Of a stretch of 64,000 nt of DNA, positions 1 through 8,947 are shown one piece after another (position 1 is the stretch's first letter; the number at the start of each line of letters is the position of its first letter). Origin of the DNA: Paraburkholderia sp. ZP32-5 (GTDB taxonomy: Bacteria > Pseudomonadota > Gammaproteobacteria > Burkholderiales > Burkholderiaceae); NCBI RefSeq assembly GCF_021390495.1, contig NZ_JAJEJP010000002.1, positions 1,860,001 to 1,924,000 of the forward strand. Reading direction: 5' to 3'. A model generated the notes under the pieces. That model did not search any database, was not told the DNA's origin, and saw only the letters and a program-made list of their open reading frames with translations. The translations under genes and the position numbers were made by a program.

Positions 1-319
1 ATCAATCGTCAAAAAAAATGCAATAAAAATAAAAAATACAGAATCAAGGTCAAGATTTGTCAAGAAAGCTGTATCTCAATTTAATTCTGTTGAACACTTT
101 CCATTTGCGGGATCGCCAGCACTAGTCACGGGCTTTCCACACGGGGCTTGGCCAGTTCGATTCGATACGCGGCTTATTTCGAAATAGTGACCGTGACATT
201 TGTTCACGATTTTCGTCATGTTTTGACGTTTTTCGGAATTATTTTTGTGCTTTTTTATTAGCGATATTGGTCGGAATTTTGCCAAAGCAATCCGCATCGG
301 TTAATGGGAGGGATAGAAC
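1..319. other. AT-rich leader upstream of vgrG
   Basis: No convincing gene is seen here. The stretch is clearly more AT-rich than the genes that follow, as is common at the edge of T6SS/Rhs islands. A 12-bp perfect palindrome, TATTTCGAAATA, lies at 175-186. A TTGACG hexamer at 223-228 could be a -35 box but has no good -10 partner at standard spacing. The only well supported signal is the purine-rich GGGAGGG at about 306-312 that serves vgrG. Confidence 0.5.
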
Positions 320-2974
320 TTGAATACGGCTTTGGCAGATGCGGCCGCGCGCGCAGGCATCGACGTTCACCAGTACTACAGCCTCGAAATGCGTCAGACG
401 CCCAGCGCCGCGCTCGCGGATATTTTCTCGTTCACCGGTAGCCGCGGGATTTGCGAGCCGACCCGATACACGATCCAGTTCACGCATCCGCAACACGATC
501 TGTCGCGGACCGACTACGTGAACCAGAGCGCCGCGTTCGTCACGCAACCGCCGCCGGCCACGCAATGGAGCCCGCCCGAAGAACCACGCCGTGTGCCGGG
601 TGTGATCACCGCCTTCGCTCATCTGTCGGATAGCCGCGACCAGGCGGTCTACGAAGTCGTGCTGGAGTCGCGCCTCGCACTGCTGCGCAACAGCCCGCGC
701 TGCCGGTTCTTTCTCGACATGACGGAAGTCGAGATCATCACGCAGATCCTGAAGGAACACGATTTCAACCAGGTTCTCGCGGACTTCCGCTTCGATCTGT
801 ACCGGTCCTACTGCAAGCATCCGTTCGTCATGCAATGGGCGGAGGACGACCTCACGTTTATCACCCGCCTTTGCCGGCGTACCGGCATCTGGTTTGTCTG
901 CGAACAGGGCAAGAACTGCGAGTTCGTGCGTTTCGGCGACGACTACAAGTACTACCTGCGCGATGCGGACCGGCTGACAGTGCCATACCAGCAGCCCGGC
1001 GGCTTGCTGACTACCGCGCTTGAGTCAGTGCGGTCACTGGAAATGCGCGCCGCGACGATTGCCGCGAACTATGCGGTGCGCAGCTACAGCCCGGAGCAAC
1101 CCGCAGCCGAGGCGGTCGATGCCGATAAGCCCATTAGTAACGACCGTACCGCGTACGGCGAGGCCTACGTCTGGGGTTCTCCGTATCTGAGCGAAGCCGA
1201 GGCAAAAGAACAGGCGTTGCTGCGGCAGGAGGCGGCGCTCGCGGGCCAGGTCATATACAGCGGCTCGTGCGACATGCTCGATCTCACGCCGGGCTGCGTG
1301 CTGAAGCTGTCGAACCGCGAACTGGCCGACGCGAAATACGGGCTGATGGTCGTGCGTGTCGCGTGCAGCGCGTCGCGCCGGCAAGGCTACAAGGTGGACT
1401 TCACCGCGATCCCGAGTGATCGCCAGTATCGGCATCCGCTCGAAGAACACACGTGGCCTCGCGTGCACGGCGTGATCACGGGCACGGTCGCTTCGACCGA
1501 AGGCTTCAAGGGTCCGTATCTCGATGCACAAGGGCGCTATGTCGTCGATCTGCATCCGGACCGAGACCAACGAACGCCCGGCCTGAACAGCTGCCCGATG
1601 CGGCTCGCGAAGCCCTTCGCCGGCCCCGGACAGACGGGCTTTCACTTCGGGCTCGAACCGGGGGTCGTCGTTACCGTGGCCTTTCTGTGGGGCAATCCCG
1701 ACCTGCCGTATATCAGCGCGGTGCTGCATACCGCGCAACAGACGGACCCGATCGTCAGCGGCAATCCGTGGGCCACGCGTCACACGATCCGCACGCGTTC
1801 GAACAATACGCTGCAAATGGAGGATCTCGAGGGCCGCGAGCACATCAAGATCGCGACGGAAAGCGGCAAGACACAGTTGAACCTGGGTTCGCTGGTGAAT
1901 AGCCGGCAGCAGTCGCGCGGCCAGGGCTTCGAGGTGCGCACCGATGAGCGCGGCGCGTTGCGCGCGGGCAATGGGCTGTTTCTATCCGCCGACGCGCAGG
2001 ACAAAGCCGGCGGTCAGGCGTTCGATATGAAAGCGGCCCAGCAGCAGTTGCAGGCGGCGCAGTCGCGTATGAAGAGTCTGTCCGAAGCCGTCGCTCAGGC
2101 CAGGGCGACGCTTGCCGCCTGCGAGGCACAGCAGACGCTGCTCGATACGCAGATCAGCGATCTGCAGGCGGCGGTGCTGCTGGCGTCCGCGCCGCACGGC
2201 ATGGCGTTCACGACTGGCGAGCACATGCAGCTTGCGGCAGGCGGTCACCTGTTCACGACGACGGGCGGCAATGCCGATGCGGCGGTCGGCGGCAACTACA
2301 CGGTGGCCGCGGGCAATGCTGTGTCGCTGTTCGCGAACACGCAGGGCATGAAGCTGTATGCGGCCGCCGGTCTGGTCGACGTGCAGTCGCAGGGTGACGG
2401 GCTGAACCTCGCGGCATTGAAGGCCATCACGATTGCGAGTACCGGCGACTCGATCACGCTGAATGCTAGCCAGTCCCTGACGCTGGTGTGTGGCGGGTCG
2501 TATCTCAAGCTGTCGAGCGCGGGTGTCGAGATCGGCAGTCCGCACAACGTGACGCTCAAGGGGCCATTGCAGGTCGGGCCGTCCGGCACGCTCCAGCAGG
2601 CGCTGCCGATGATGCCGCGGCAGGAAGCCGCCGGCATGCAGCTTTTCCATACCTACACGAATGGGCAGCCGGTGAAGAACGCGCCGTACAAGGTCACGTT
2701 CGCGGACGGCTCGTGGCGCGCGGGCACGCTGGATGGCGCGGGTAAGGCGACGCTTGCGAACGTGCCGCGAGGGGGTGGAACGGTGGCTTATGACGAGGCG
2801 GCAGGTGATGTCGCTCGCGCGGTGAATCGGTTTAAAGATGCTGCGGGCGGTGCGGTGAGCATGCGGAGCGCTGGGGTGTCTGGTGACTCCAGTGCCTCCA
2901 GTGCCTCCGGTGCGTCGGTGCCGAGCATGAGTGATGACGCCATTGCCGCGCCTGTCGCTCAGTCCTTCGAATAA
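320..2974 (+). CDS. vgrG: T6SS spike protein VgrG with C-terminal DUF2345 and TTR-like extension
   Basis: This 884-residue protein forms the trimeric spike at the tip of the type VI secretion tube and carries effectors into target cells. The first ~380 residues match the gp27-like phage-hub region. An OB-fold gp5-like segment follows at about 385-500. A DUF2345 beta-prism with glycine/alanine-rich strands spans about 640-780. The tail from about 790 resembles a transthyretin-like effector-docking domain and ends in a Ser/Ala-rich low-complexity stretch. The start is TTG at 320, chosen because GGGAGGG lies just upstream and the N-terminus fits Burkholderia VgrGs. The Rhs gene begins 17 bases after the stop, so the two are probably co-transcribed and VgrG is the likely carrier of that Rhs effector. 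Family assignment is secure; the TTR-like call is inference. Confidence 0.93.
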   Translation: MNTALADAAARAGIDVHQYYSLEMRQTPSAALADIFSFTGSRGICEPTRYTIQFTHPQHDLSRTDYVNQSAAFVTQPPPATQWSPPEEPRRVPGVITAFAHLSDSRDQAVYEVVLESRLALLRNSPRCRFFLDMTEVEIITQILKEHDFNQVLADFRFDLYRSYCKHPFVMQWAEDDLTFITRLCRRTGIWFVCEQGKNCEFVRFGDDYKYYLRDADRLTVPYQQPGGLLTTALESVRSLEMRAATIAANYAVRSYSPEQPAAEAVDADKPISNDRTAYGEAYVWGSPYLSEAEAKEQALLRQEAALAGQVIYSGSCDMLDLTPGCVLKLSNRELADAKYGLMVVRVACSASRRQGYKVDFTAIPSDRQYRHPLEEHTWPRVHGVITGTVASTEGFKGPYLDAQGRYVVDLHPDRDQRTPGLNSCPMRLAKPFAGPGQTGFHFGLEPGVVVTVAFLWGNPDLPYISAVLHTAQQTDPIVSGNPWATRHTIRTRSNNTLQMEDLEGREHIKIATESGKTQLNLGSLVNSRQQSRGQGFEVRTDERGALRAGNGLFLSADAQDKAGGQAFDMKAAQQQLQAAQSRMKSLSEAVAQARATLAACEAQQTLLDTQISDLQAAVLLASAPHGMAFTTGEHMQLAAGGHLFTTTGGNADAAVGGNYTVAAGNAVSLFANTQGMKLYAAAGLVDVQSQGDGLNLAALKAITIASTGDSITLNASQSLTLVCGGSYLKLSSAGVEIGSPHNVTLKGPLQVGPSGTLQQALPMMPRQEAAGMQLFHTYTNGQPVKNAPYKVTFADGSWRAGTLDGAGKATLANVPRGGGTVAYDEAAGDVARAVNRFKDAAGGAVSMRSAGVSGDSSASSASGASVPSMSDDAIAAPVAQSFE

Positions 2975-2991
2975 CAGCCCCCCTCTGCCTG

Positions 2992-5900
2992 ATGACTTCT
3001 GAAACCACGCCCGCGCAGCATGGCGCGCTGACCGTCCAGTCTCCCGCCGCCGTTAGACTCAACGCGCAGAACCGGCGCCTTGTACAAAGCAGTGTGCCCG
3101 GCCAGCCCTCTACGGCCCGCCTCGTCACCCAGAAAGGCATCGACACGGTCGAGAACCACGGACTCGAAGTCTTCGTGCAGTGCCTGTACATGGTGCCGGG
3201 CATCGGTAATGCGCTCTCGCTCAGGGATGTCGCAATCGACCTGTATCGCATCTGCTCGGTACAGGGCGCTGCAACCGATGTGTCGAACTGGATGATCCTC
3301 GCGATCGATGCGATCGGCGTGGTGCCGGGCGGCAATGAGGTGCCCGTGCCGGTGCGTACCGTGATGAAGGACATCGCGATCGGCTTCGTGAAGGGCATGA
3401 TTCCGGCGACCGCGCTCGACATGCTGTGGGGTGCCGCCCAGGGCAACGCGAAGGACTTTCTCACCCAGCTCGACCAGCACATGGCGCGCTGGAAGGACGA
3501 TATCCGCAGGTGGGTGTCGCAGACGGTCCAGGGGTTACGTTCCTTCATCGCGAATCCGCCGGGCGTTCTGGCCCAGCAACGCGCGATCGAAGCGAAGAAG
3601 GACACGGGATTCTGGTCGTGGCTGCCCGATCGCGAGACCGTCATGGTCCACGCGGTGGACGAACTGCTGGCAGTCACGCTGCCCGGTAGCGACGAGCCAG
3701 TGCGCGATGTACTGCTGGGCTGGCTCGCGCAGTTCGAGCGCGACAGCAATGGAATGCTGGATCGGGCGTTCGGCGCTGCGGAACAGACCGGCACGCTGCT
3801 GGCGATGGCCGCGCAGATCGCGCGGGCATTCGAGGCGCGGCGTCATCACGCGTCGCATGTCGTCGAACGTGGCCCGGGGCCGGCGCATGAGCCGGACGTC
3901 AAGGGCGCCGCGCATATCGGGCACTACCAGACGGGTGCCCAGGCGAGCCAGCTACCTGCGGCCTGTCACTGCCTGCTGCCATCAGCAAACCGGATCAGCG
4001 AGCGGCCGATCGACTATGCGACCGGCGATGAGAACCTGGAGCAGACCGACTTCGTCGTCGACGGCATCGTGCCGATTGTCTGGTCTCGGCTGTACCGGTC
4101 GAGCCTCGATGCGTACGACGGCAGCCCGCTCGGCGCGCGCTGGAGCAGTGCGTTTCATCTGTCGCTCGAAGAGCGTGAGGATGGGTCGCTGGTTTTCTTC
4201 GATGCGGAGAACCGCGCGGTGCCGCTGCCGGCTGTTGCGGTGGGTGATGCGGTTGACGTGCCTACCGAGCATCTGTCAGTGGCGCGGCCGGATGCGAAGA
4301 CGATCTTCCTCGGCTATCCGGATGGCAGCCGCGAAACCTATTTCCTCGCGGGCCCACGCTACCGGTTGCAGTCCCGGCTCGGGCGCGATGGTCTTGGCCA
4401 TACCCTCACCTACAACGAAGCAGGCCAACTCATCTCCATCAGCGATGGCCACGATACTGCCATCCGCCTGACCTACCGCAATGGCCGCGTGAGTGCAATC
4501 CACCGCATCGACGGCCAGGGCCGGAACCCCAGCCTGCTCGCGACTTACCGCTATGACGACACCGGCGATCTGCTCGCCCATCACGATGCGCTGGACCAGG
4601 TGCGCGAGTACGACTATCGCGATCACCTGCTCACGCGCTATACGGACTTCAACGGTTACGCCGTGCATCTCGACTGGCACTGGCCGGGCAAACCGGACGG
4701 GCTGGCCGCTCCCGCGAGCGCGCAATGCGTGCGCACATCCATCCGTCACCCCGGCGCGGAGCGCCTGAACGGCCGCGAAATCGTTGAGGAAACGCGCCTC
4801 GAGGAAACGCGCTTCGAGTACCACCGCGAGCACTGGTTCACGAAGGTCACCGATGCCGCTGGCAGCGTGACGTTCTACCGCTACGACCGCGACAACCGGA
4901 TCGTGCGGGTCGAGCGCGCGGACGGCACCGGTGAGTCGTACGAGTGGGATGCGCACCACAACATCACCGGCATCCGCGATGCGGCGGGCCGCATGCGCCG
5001 CTTCGACTACGACGCGCAGGGACGCATCGTCGCCGAGACGGATGCGGTGGGCCGCAGAACACTTACCGAATACGACGCGCACGGCCTACCGGTGAAGGTG
5101 ACCAGGCCAGCTGGACAGACCACCACCACAGCTTACGATCCGCTGGGTCGACCGGTGTCGGTGACAGACGAAGCCGGCCGCATCACGCAGTACGCGTGGA
5201 ACGATGCGGGACGCCTTGTTTCGCTGACCGATCCCAAAGGCGGTGCGCGGCGCTTCTCGTACGATGCGGCCGGACGTCTGCTGCAGGCGACCGACTGCTC
5301 CGGATATGCGACCCGCTATCAGTACGACGCGCTCGGCCACCTGCTCAGGCGGATCGACGCCGAAGACGCGGAAACGGCCTACCAGCACGATGCGCTGGGG
5401 CGGCTCGTGAAGGTGACCTATCCGGATGGCACAGCGGAATCCTTCCAGTACGACGGCGAAGGCAACGTGGTGGCGCATATCGATGGCGCGATGCAGGTCA
5501 CCCGCTTTGCCTGGAAGATGGACAGGCATCCGGTCTCACGCGAGGACGCGGCCGGCCATACGGTGATGTACCGGTACGACGATCAGTGGCGACTGGTGAA
5601 GCTCATCAACGAGAACGGCAGCGCCACGAGTTTTAAATACGACGCGATCGGGCAACTCATTGAGCAGACCGGCTTCGACGGGAAGACGGTACGGCACGAA
5701 TACGATGAGGCGGGGTTCCGTATCGCCTCGCGCGAAGGTGACGTCGAAACGCTTTTTACCCGCGACGCCTTGGGGCGGCTGAAGGAGCGCATCGTCCGTA
5801 AAGCAGGCGTGGAGCACGCGGACTGCCACGAGCAGTTCTACTACGACCTGCACGGACGGCTCACGGCGGCGCAGACGTCTGGCAGCCGGGTGGTGTTCCA

Positions 5901-6405
5901 TTACGACGACGCCGGCAACCTGATTGCCGAAGAACAGCATCTGCGGACTGAATCCGCTGGTCCGTACGTGGTCGTGACGCGGCATGGGTATGACGCGCTG
6001 GGCAACCGGACCCGCACGCAACTGCCGAACACGCTGAAGATCGACTGGCTACGCTATGGTTCGGGGCACGTGCATGGCGTGATGGTCAATGGCGAGCCGC
6101 TGCTCGACTTTGAGCGAGACAGGCTGCATCGCGAGACCACGCGGACGCACCGGGCGTTCAGCGCCCGGCGGGAATACGATCCGGCCGGGCGGCTGCTGAA
6201 GCAGATCGCGCAACTGGCGCCATCGCCTTCGCCATCGCTGTCGCAACCACAGGCGCAGTCGCACTCACAGCCAGCTGCAACGGAGACTCCCACGCGTCTG
6301 TCCGGGCGCCGCTATCGCTATGGCCCGCAGGGCCACCTGACACATATCGACGATGATCTGCGCGGCGCGACGTCGTACGGTTATGACCCGGTGGGCCGTC
6401 TCTGA
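2992..6405 (+). CDS. Rhs effector protein, N-terminal part and YD-repeat shell (frameshifted)
   Basis: This is the first 1137 codons of a large Rhs protein, a T6SS-delivered effector whose YD-repeat shell encapsulates a C-terminal toxin. Residues 1 to about 330 form an N-terminal region with hydrophobic stretches and no PAAR motif. The Rhs region starts near residue 339 with a RPIDYATGDE-type motif. Dozens of YD repeats (patterns such as YDALGRL and YDAAGRL) follow from about 440. A Ser/Pro/Gln-rich linker lies near nt 6220-6285. The frame closes at TGA 6403-6405 inside a YD repeat, and homology resumes at once in the +1 frame, in the entry at 6353. One extra T at about 6403 explains the break. 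It may be a real disruption, a phase-variable event, a sequencing error, or (less likely) recoding. The gene lies 17 bases after vgrG, and a stand-alone PAAR gene follows at 9296. Confidence 0.9.
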   Translation: MTSETTPAQHGALTVQSPAAVRLNAQNRRLVQSSVPGQPSTARLVTQKGIDTVENHGLEVFVQCLYMVPGIGNALSLRDVAIDLYRICSVQGAATDVSNWMILAIDAIGVVPGGNEVPVPVRTVMKDIAIGFVKGMIPATALDMLWGAAQGNAKDFLTQLDQHMARWKDDIRRWVSQTVQGLRSFIANPPGVLAQQRAIEAKKDTGFWSWLPDRETVMVHAVDELLAVTLPGSDEPVRDVLLGWLAQFERDSNGMLDRAFGAAEQTGTLLAMAAQIARAFEARRHHASHVVERGPGPAHEPDVKGAAHIGHYQTGAQASQLPAACHCLLPSANRISERPIDYATGDENLEQTDFVVDGIVPIVWSRLYRSSLDAYDGSPLGARWSSAFHLSLEEREDGSLVFFDAENRAVPLPAVAVGDAVDVPTEHLSVARPDAKTIFLGYPDGSRETYFLAGPRYRLQSRLGRDGLGHTLTYNEAGQLISISDGHDTAIRLTYRNGRVSAIHRIDGQGRNPSLLATYRYDDTGDLLAHHDALDQVREYDYRDHLLTRYTDFNGYAVHLDWHWPGKPDGLAAPASAQCVRTSIRHPGAERLNGREIVEETRLEETRFEYHREHWFTKVTDAAGSVTFYRYDRDNRIVRVERADGTGESYEWDAHHNITGIRDAAGRMRRFDYDAQGRIVAETDAVGRRTLTEYDAHGLPVKVTRPAGQTTTTAYDPLGRPVSVTDEAGRITQYAWNDAGRLVSLTDPKGGARRFSYDAAGRLLQATDCSGYATRYQYDALGHLLRRIDAEDAETAYQHDALGRLVKVTYPDGTAESFQYDGEGNVVAHIDGAMQVTRFAWKMDRHPVSREDAAGHTVMYRYDDQWRLVKLINENGSATSFKYDAIGQLIEQTGFDGKTVRHEYDEAGFRIASREGDVETLFTRDALGRLKERIVRKAGVEHADCHEQFYYDLHGRLTAAQTSGSRVVFHYDDAGNLIAEEQHLRTESAGPYVVVTRHGYDALGNRTRTQLPNTLKIDWLRYGSGHVHGVMVNGEPLLDFERDRLHRETTRTHRAFSARREYDPAGRLLKQIAQLAPSPSPSLSQPQAQSHSQPAATETPTRLSGRRYRYGPQGHLTHIDDDLRGATSYGYDPVGRL

Positions 6406-7975
6406 CCTGACGGAGACGTTCGCCTACGACCGGGCCGGCAACCGTGTTGATCCGGAGAAGGTGCCGGTAAGACCCGAAGTGGAGACGTTCGCCGAACGCG
6501 TCGCGCGTCACACCCGCGAGCAGGCGCAGTGGGAAGCGGCCAATCCGGGCCGGCAGTACTACATGGGAACCCGTCCGGACGAACGCGCGAACCGTGAAGA
6601 CGCGCTGATGGCGGAGTACGAACGCAGGCTGCCGAAGTGCCTCGATAACCTGCTGAAGGAACTGGAGCACACGCGCTATCACTACGACGAGCGGGGCAAC
6701 CTGATCCGCCGGATCGACTGGGGTGGACCGACGTGGGTCTATCGCTACGACCTGTCGAACCGGCTCGTCGAGGCGAGTCGCTATGCGAAGACGCCCGAGG
6801 ATACGACGGACCAGCACGGCACGGATGCGCACCACCGCCACCGGACATACATCGGCAGAACGGTTCCCGAGCTGACGGCGACATACCGGTACGACGCATT
6901 CGGCCGTCGCACGGTCAAGGAGGTGATGCAGCCCGATGGCAACACGGACATCACGGTGTTCGTGTGGGACGGCGATGTGCTGCTGATCGAGGAGCGTTTT
7001 ACCCGTACGCCGCAGAAACCGGCGTGGTCGCGTCCGGTGGCGCCCGAACCGGCACTCGCGTCGATGGTGCGGGAGGATCCGGAAGACGCGTATTCGCTGC
7101 CGGTGGCGCAGCGCGCGCATGCGCTGGATGTCGCATGGCAGGGCGTGTCGCTCTACCTGCACGAGCCGGGCACGTTCGTGCCGCTCGCGCGTCTCGACGA
7201 AAAGCTGGTCGAGCCCGCGTATCTGGCAACGGGTACCGATGGCCGCGCGGTGCGGGTGCCGGCGAAGACTACACACACGACGCTGTTCTATCTGAACGAT
7301 CATCTCGGGACACCGCAGGAGATCGTCAATGATTCAGGCAAGGTGGTGTGGATCGGGCGGTACAGGGCCTGGGGGGCGGTGAAGAAAGGGACGAAGGTCT
7401 GGCAGGAGAAGCCCAACCCGGGCAGGACGGTCAACCCGATCCGGTTTCAGGGGCAGTATTATGATGAAGAGACGGGACTGCACTATAACCGGCATCGGTA
7501 CTATGATCCGGACGCCGGGCGGTTCATCAGCAGGGATCCGATCGGGCTGGCGGGTGGAATTAACGGCTATGCGTATGCGCCGAATCCAGTGCAGTGGATT
7601 GATCCGCTTGGACTTACGTCTACTACGCCCCCTGCGTGTGGCTGTTTGGACTGGTCAAGAACCAACCCGAGAACAGGGGAAACTGCGGTAGATCATGTGA
7701 TGCAACATGGAAATGACAATTCAGTGAAACCCTCACACGGTGTCTTTGCGGATGATCCAATCGCGACGACCAACGCAGCTTGGGACAAGGCTGTGCAGAC
7801 TGGAATAGCTCCGACTGTTGGCGGCAACAGGAACTGGAACTACGATATTCCTTATCCCGAAGCGGGATTGGGCGGTGGCATTTCAGGAAATGCAGCAGGA
7901 AATCCTATTTTGAATAGCGTAAGAATAGTTACCACCCCCGGAACCAATCAGGTGGTCACTTCTTTCCCCAATTAA
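6353..7975 (+). CDS. Rhs effector, C-terminal shell, autocleavage motif and toxin tip
   Basis: This is the continuation of the Rhs protein in the +1 frame. The true homologous sequence begins at about 6404 (DLTETFAYD...); the ATG at 6353 only opens the frame and overlaps the upstream ORF. The conserved Rhs cap (GLHYNRHRYYDPDAGRF, DPIGLAGG) leads to the DPLGL motif at 7601-7615, where Rhs proteins self-cleave to free the toxin. The 119 residues after it are the variable toxin. They carry the motifs AVDHVMQHG, HGVF, TTNAAW and PEAGLGGGISGN, and end in VRIVTTPGTNQVVTSFP. That closing strand pattern recalls BECR-fold (barnase/EndoU/colicin E5/RelE) ribonuclease toxins, but I do not recognise the family firmly. 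GC content drops within the tip, as expected for exchangeable toxin cassettes. An immunity candidate starts 14 bases downstream. Confidence 0.88.
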   Translation: MICAARRRTVMTRWAVSDLTETFAYDRAGNRVDPEKVPVRPEVETFAERVARHTREQAQWEAANPGRQYYMGTRPDERANREDALMAEYERRLPKCLDNLLKELEHTRYHYDERGNLIRRIDWGGPTWVYRYDLSNRLVEASRYAKTPEDTTDQHGTDAHHRHRTYIGRTVPELTATYRYDAFGRRTVKEVMQPDGNTDITVFVWDGDVLLIEERFTRTPQKPAWSRPVAPEPALASMVREDPEDAYSLPVAQRAHALDVAWQGVSLYLHEPGTFVPLARLDEKLVEPAYLATGTDGRAVRVPAKTTHTTLFYLNDHLGTPQEIVNDSGKVVWIGRYRAWGAVKKGTKVWQEKPNPGRTVNPIRFQGQYYDEETGLHYNRHRYYDPDAGRFISRDPIGLAGGINGYAYAPNPVQWIDPLGLTSTTPPACGCLDWSRTNPRTGETAVDHVMQHGNDNSVKPSHGVFADDPIATTNAAWDKAVQTGIAPTVGGNRNWNYDIPYPEAGLGGGISGNAAGNPILNSVRIVTTPGTNQVVTSFPN

Positions 7976-7989
7976 ACGGAAGGTGAAGC

Positions 7990-8298
7990 TTGAGTGAGAA
8001 ATACTATATCGCAGTGGCAGCTAGTGTAGATGGCCACGAACAAAGCGATTACCTATGCTTCATAAAAATCAAAGGTGGCGGTGTCATTGGTTATGCCGCC
8101 GAATTCGATGCGTGCACCACTGATATAGCTGACGCATGCACAATTGAAAAAACCCGTCATGCCAAGTGGTTTGCTTGGGACGACGAATGGGAATGGTGTG
8201 CAGCGACGTTGGACGAAATCAGAGCCTTAAGAGTAGATAAATATCTCATCGGTTCAAAGAAAGATATGAAACTCAGTACGCCAATTGAACCGCTATAA
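7990..8298 (+). CDS. Candidate cognate immunity protein for the Rhs toxin
   Basis: A 102-residue acidic cytosolic protein with no signal peptide or membrane segment. It starts at TTG 7990, preceded by a GGAAGG ribosome-binding site; the spacing and the absence of an ATG decide the start. It has several aromatics (a WFAWDDEWEW cluster near residue 55-65) and cysteines near 42, 50 and 70. It lies 14 bases after the Rhs toxin tip and is equally low in GC, the standard position for an immunity gene that protects the producer and its kin. No immunity family is recognised. The role comes from position, size and composition only. Confidence 0.72.
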   Translation: MSEKYYIAVAASVDGHEQSDYLCFIKIKGGGVIGYAAEFDACTTDIADACTIEKTRHAKWFAWDDEWEWCAATLDEIRALRVDKYLIGSKKDMKLSTPIEPL

Positions 8299-8690
8299 GA
8301 ACAAAATTATGCTGAAGGGACCGGGCTTCACTACAACCGGTATCGGTACTACGATTGGCGGAATGGGCGACTCGTGTCGAAGGACCCAATCGGGCTGGCC
8401 GGGTGGCATCAATATCTATCAGTCCGTGTCCAATCCGGCTCAATGGATTGATCCACTCGGACTGGCTCGTTCTGGACAATGAGCCGACATCGAAAACGGT
8501 CGATAAGAATTGACCTGCTGTACATGGAAAATACTAACCAACGGGCCCGCGCTCACTGCCAGTGTAAATCTCGAAAGCAGGAGGCCGTTGTAAACAAGGA
8601 CGGTAGCCAGAGCTACGGATCACGCAGAGATGTCTCCAGACTGACGCGAACAAAAAAGACTACTTGCGTAATAAAGGATTCGATTTATGA
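8285..8690 (+). pseudogene. Decayed orphan Rhs tip (cap plus toxin tail)
   Basis: Remnant of a second Rhs C-terminus. From about 8309 one frame reads a cap fragment ([22 protein letters not shown]). One extra G near 8400 shifts it into the frame that reads [10 protein letters not shown] and DPLGLARSGQ and stops at 8480-8482. Beyond that a toxin-like tail is recoverable only by switching frames again near 8645: KDGSQSYGSRRDVSRLT, then ANKKDYLRNKGFDL, with a stop at 8688-8690. That final stop overlaps the ATG of the next gene as ATGA, the usual toxin-immunity junction. At least two frameshifts make it non-functional as one protein. It probably records an older tip displaced by the present one. 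Confidence 0.72.
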
Positions 8691-8947
8691 CAAAATTTAG
8701 CGAATTGAAAATTTGGGGAACTATCGAGGGTAGTGATAAATTGCTGAAGCTGAGTGAAATTTCCATCCTTGCAAATGCTGAGGACATTCGCACACTCGGA
8801 GTGTTTCTGATTAATGCCGCTTACGAAATGAACGTGAACGATGTTGAACACATGCACCTTCAAGATTCAATTGCGAATTTCTCCTATAAAAACCACGCCG
8901 ACGTAATCGCAATCAATCAAGAGAAAGTCAAGCCAGATGAAAATTGA
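8687..8947 (+). CDS. Imm32-like immunity protein (orphan)
   Basis: An 86-residue protein with an intact frame, AT-rich compared with its surroundings. The central pattern, a hydrophobic strand followed by ANAEDIRTLGVFLINAAYEMN and then VEHMHLQD, matches my memory of the Imm32 immunity family, in which a helix with an EM motif precedes an H-x-H-L-Q-D-like strand. This is pattern recognition, not a search. Its ATG overlaps the final stop of the decayed Rhs tip upstream, so it was probably the immunity partner of that tip. It may persist to protect against related strains that still carry the active toxin. Confidence 0.68.
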   Translation: MTKFSELKIWGTIEGSDKLLKLSEISILANAEDIRTLGVFLINAAYEMNVNDVEHMHLQDSIANFSYKNHADVIAINQEKVKPDEN

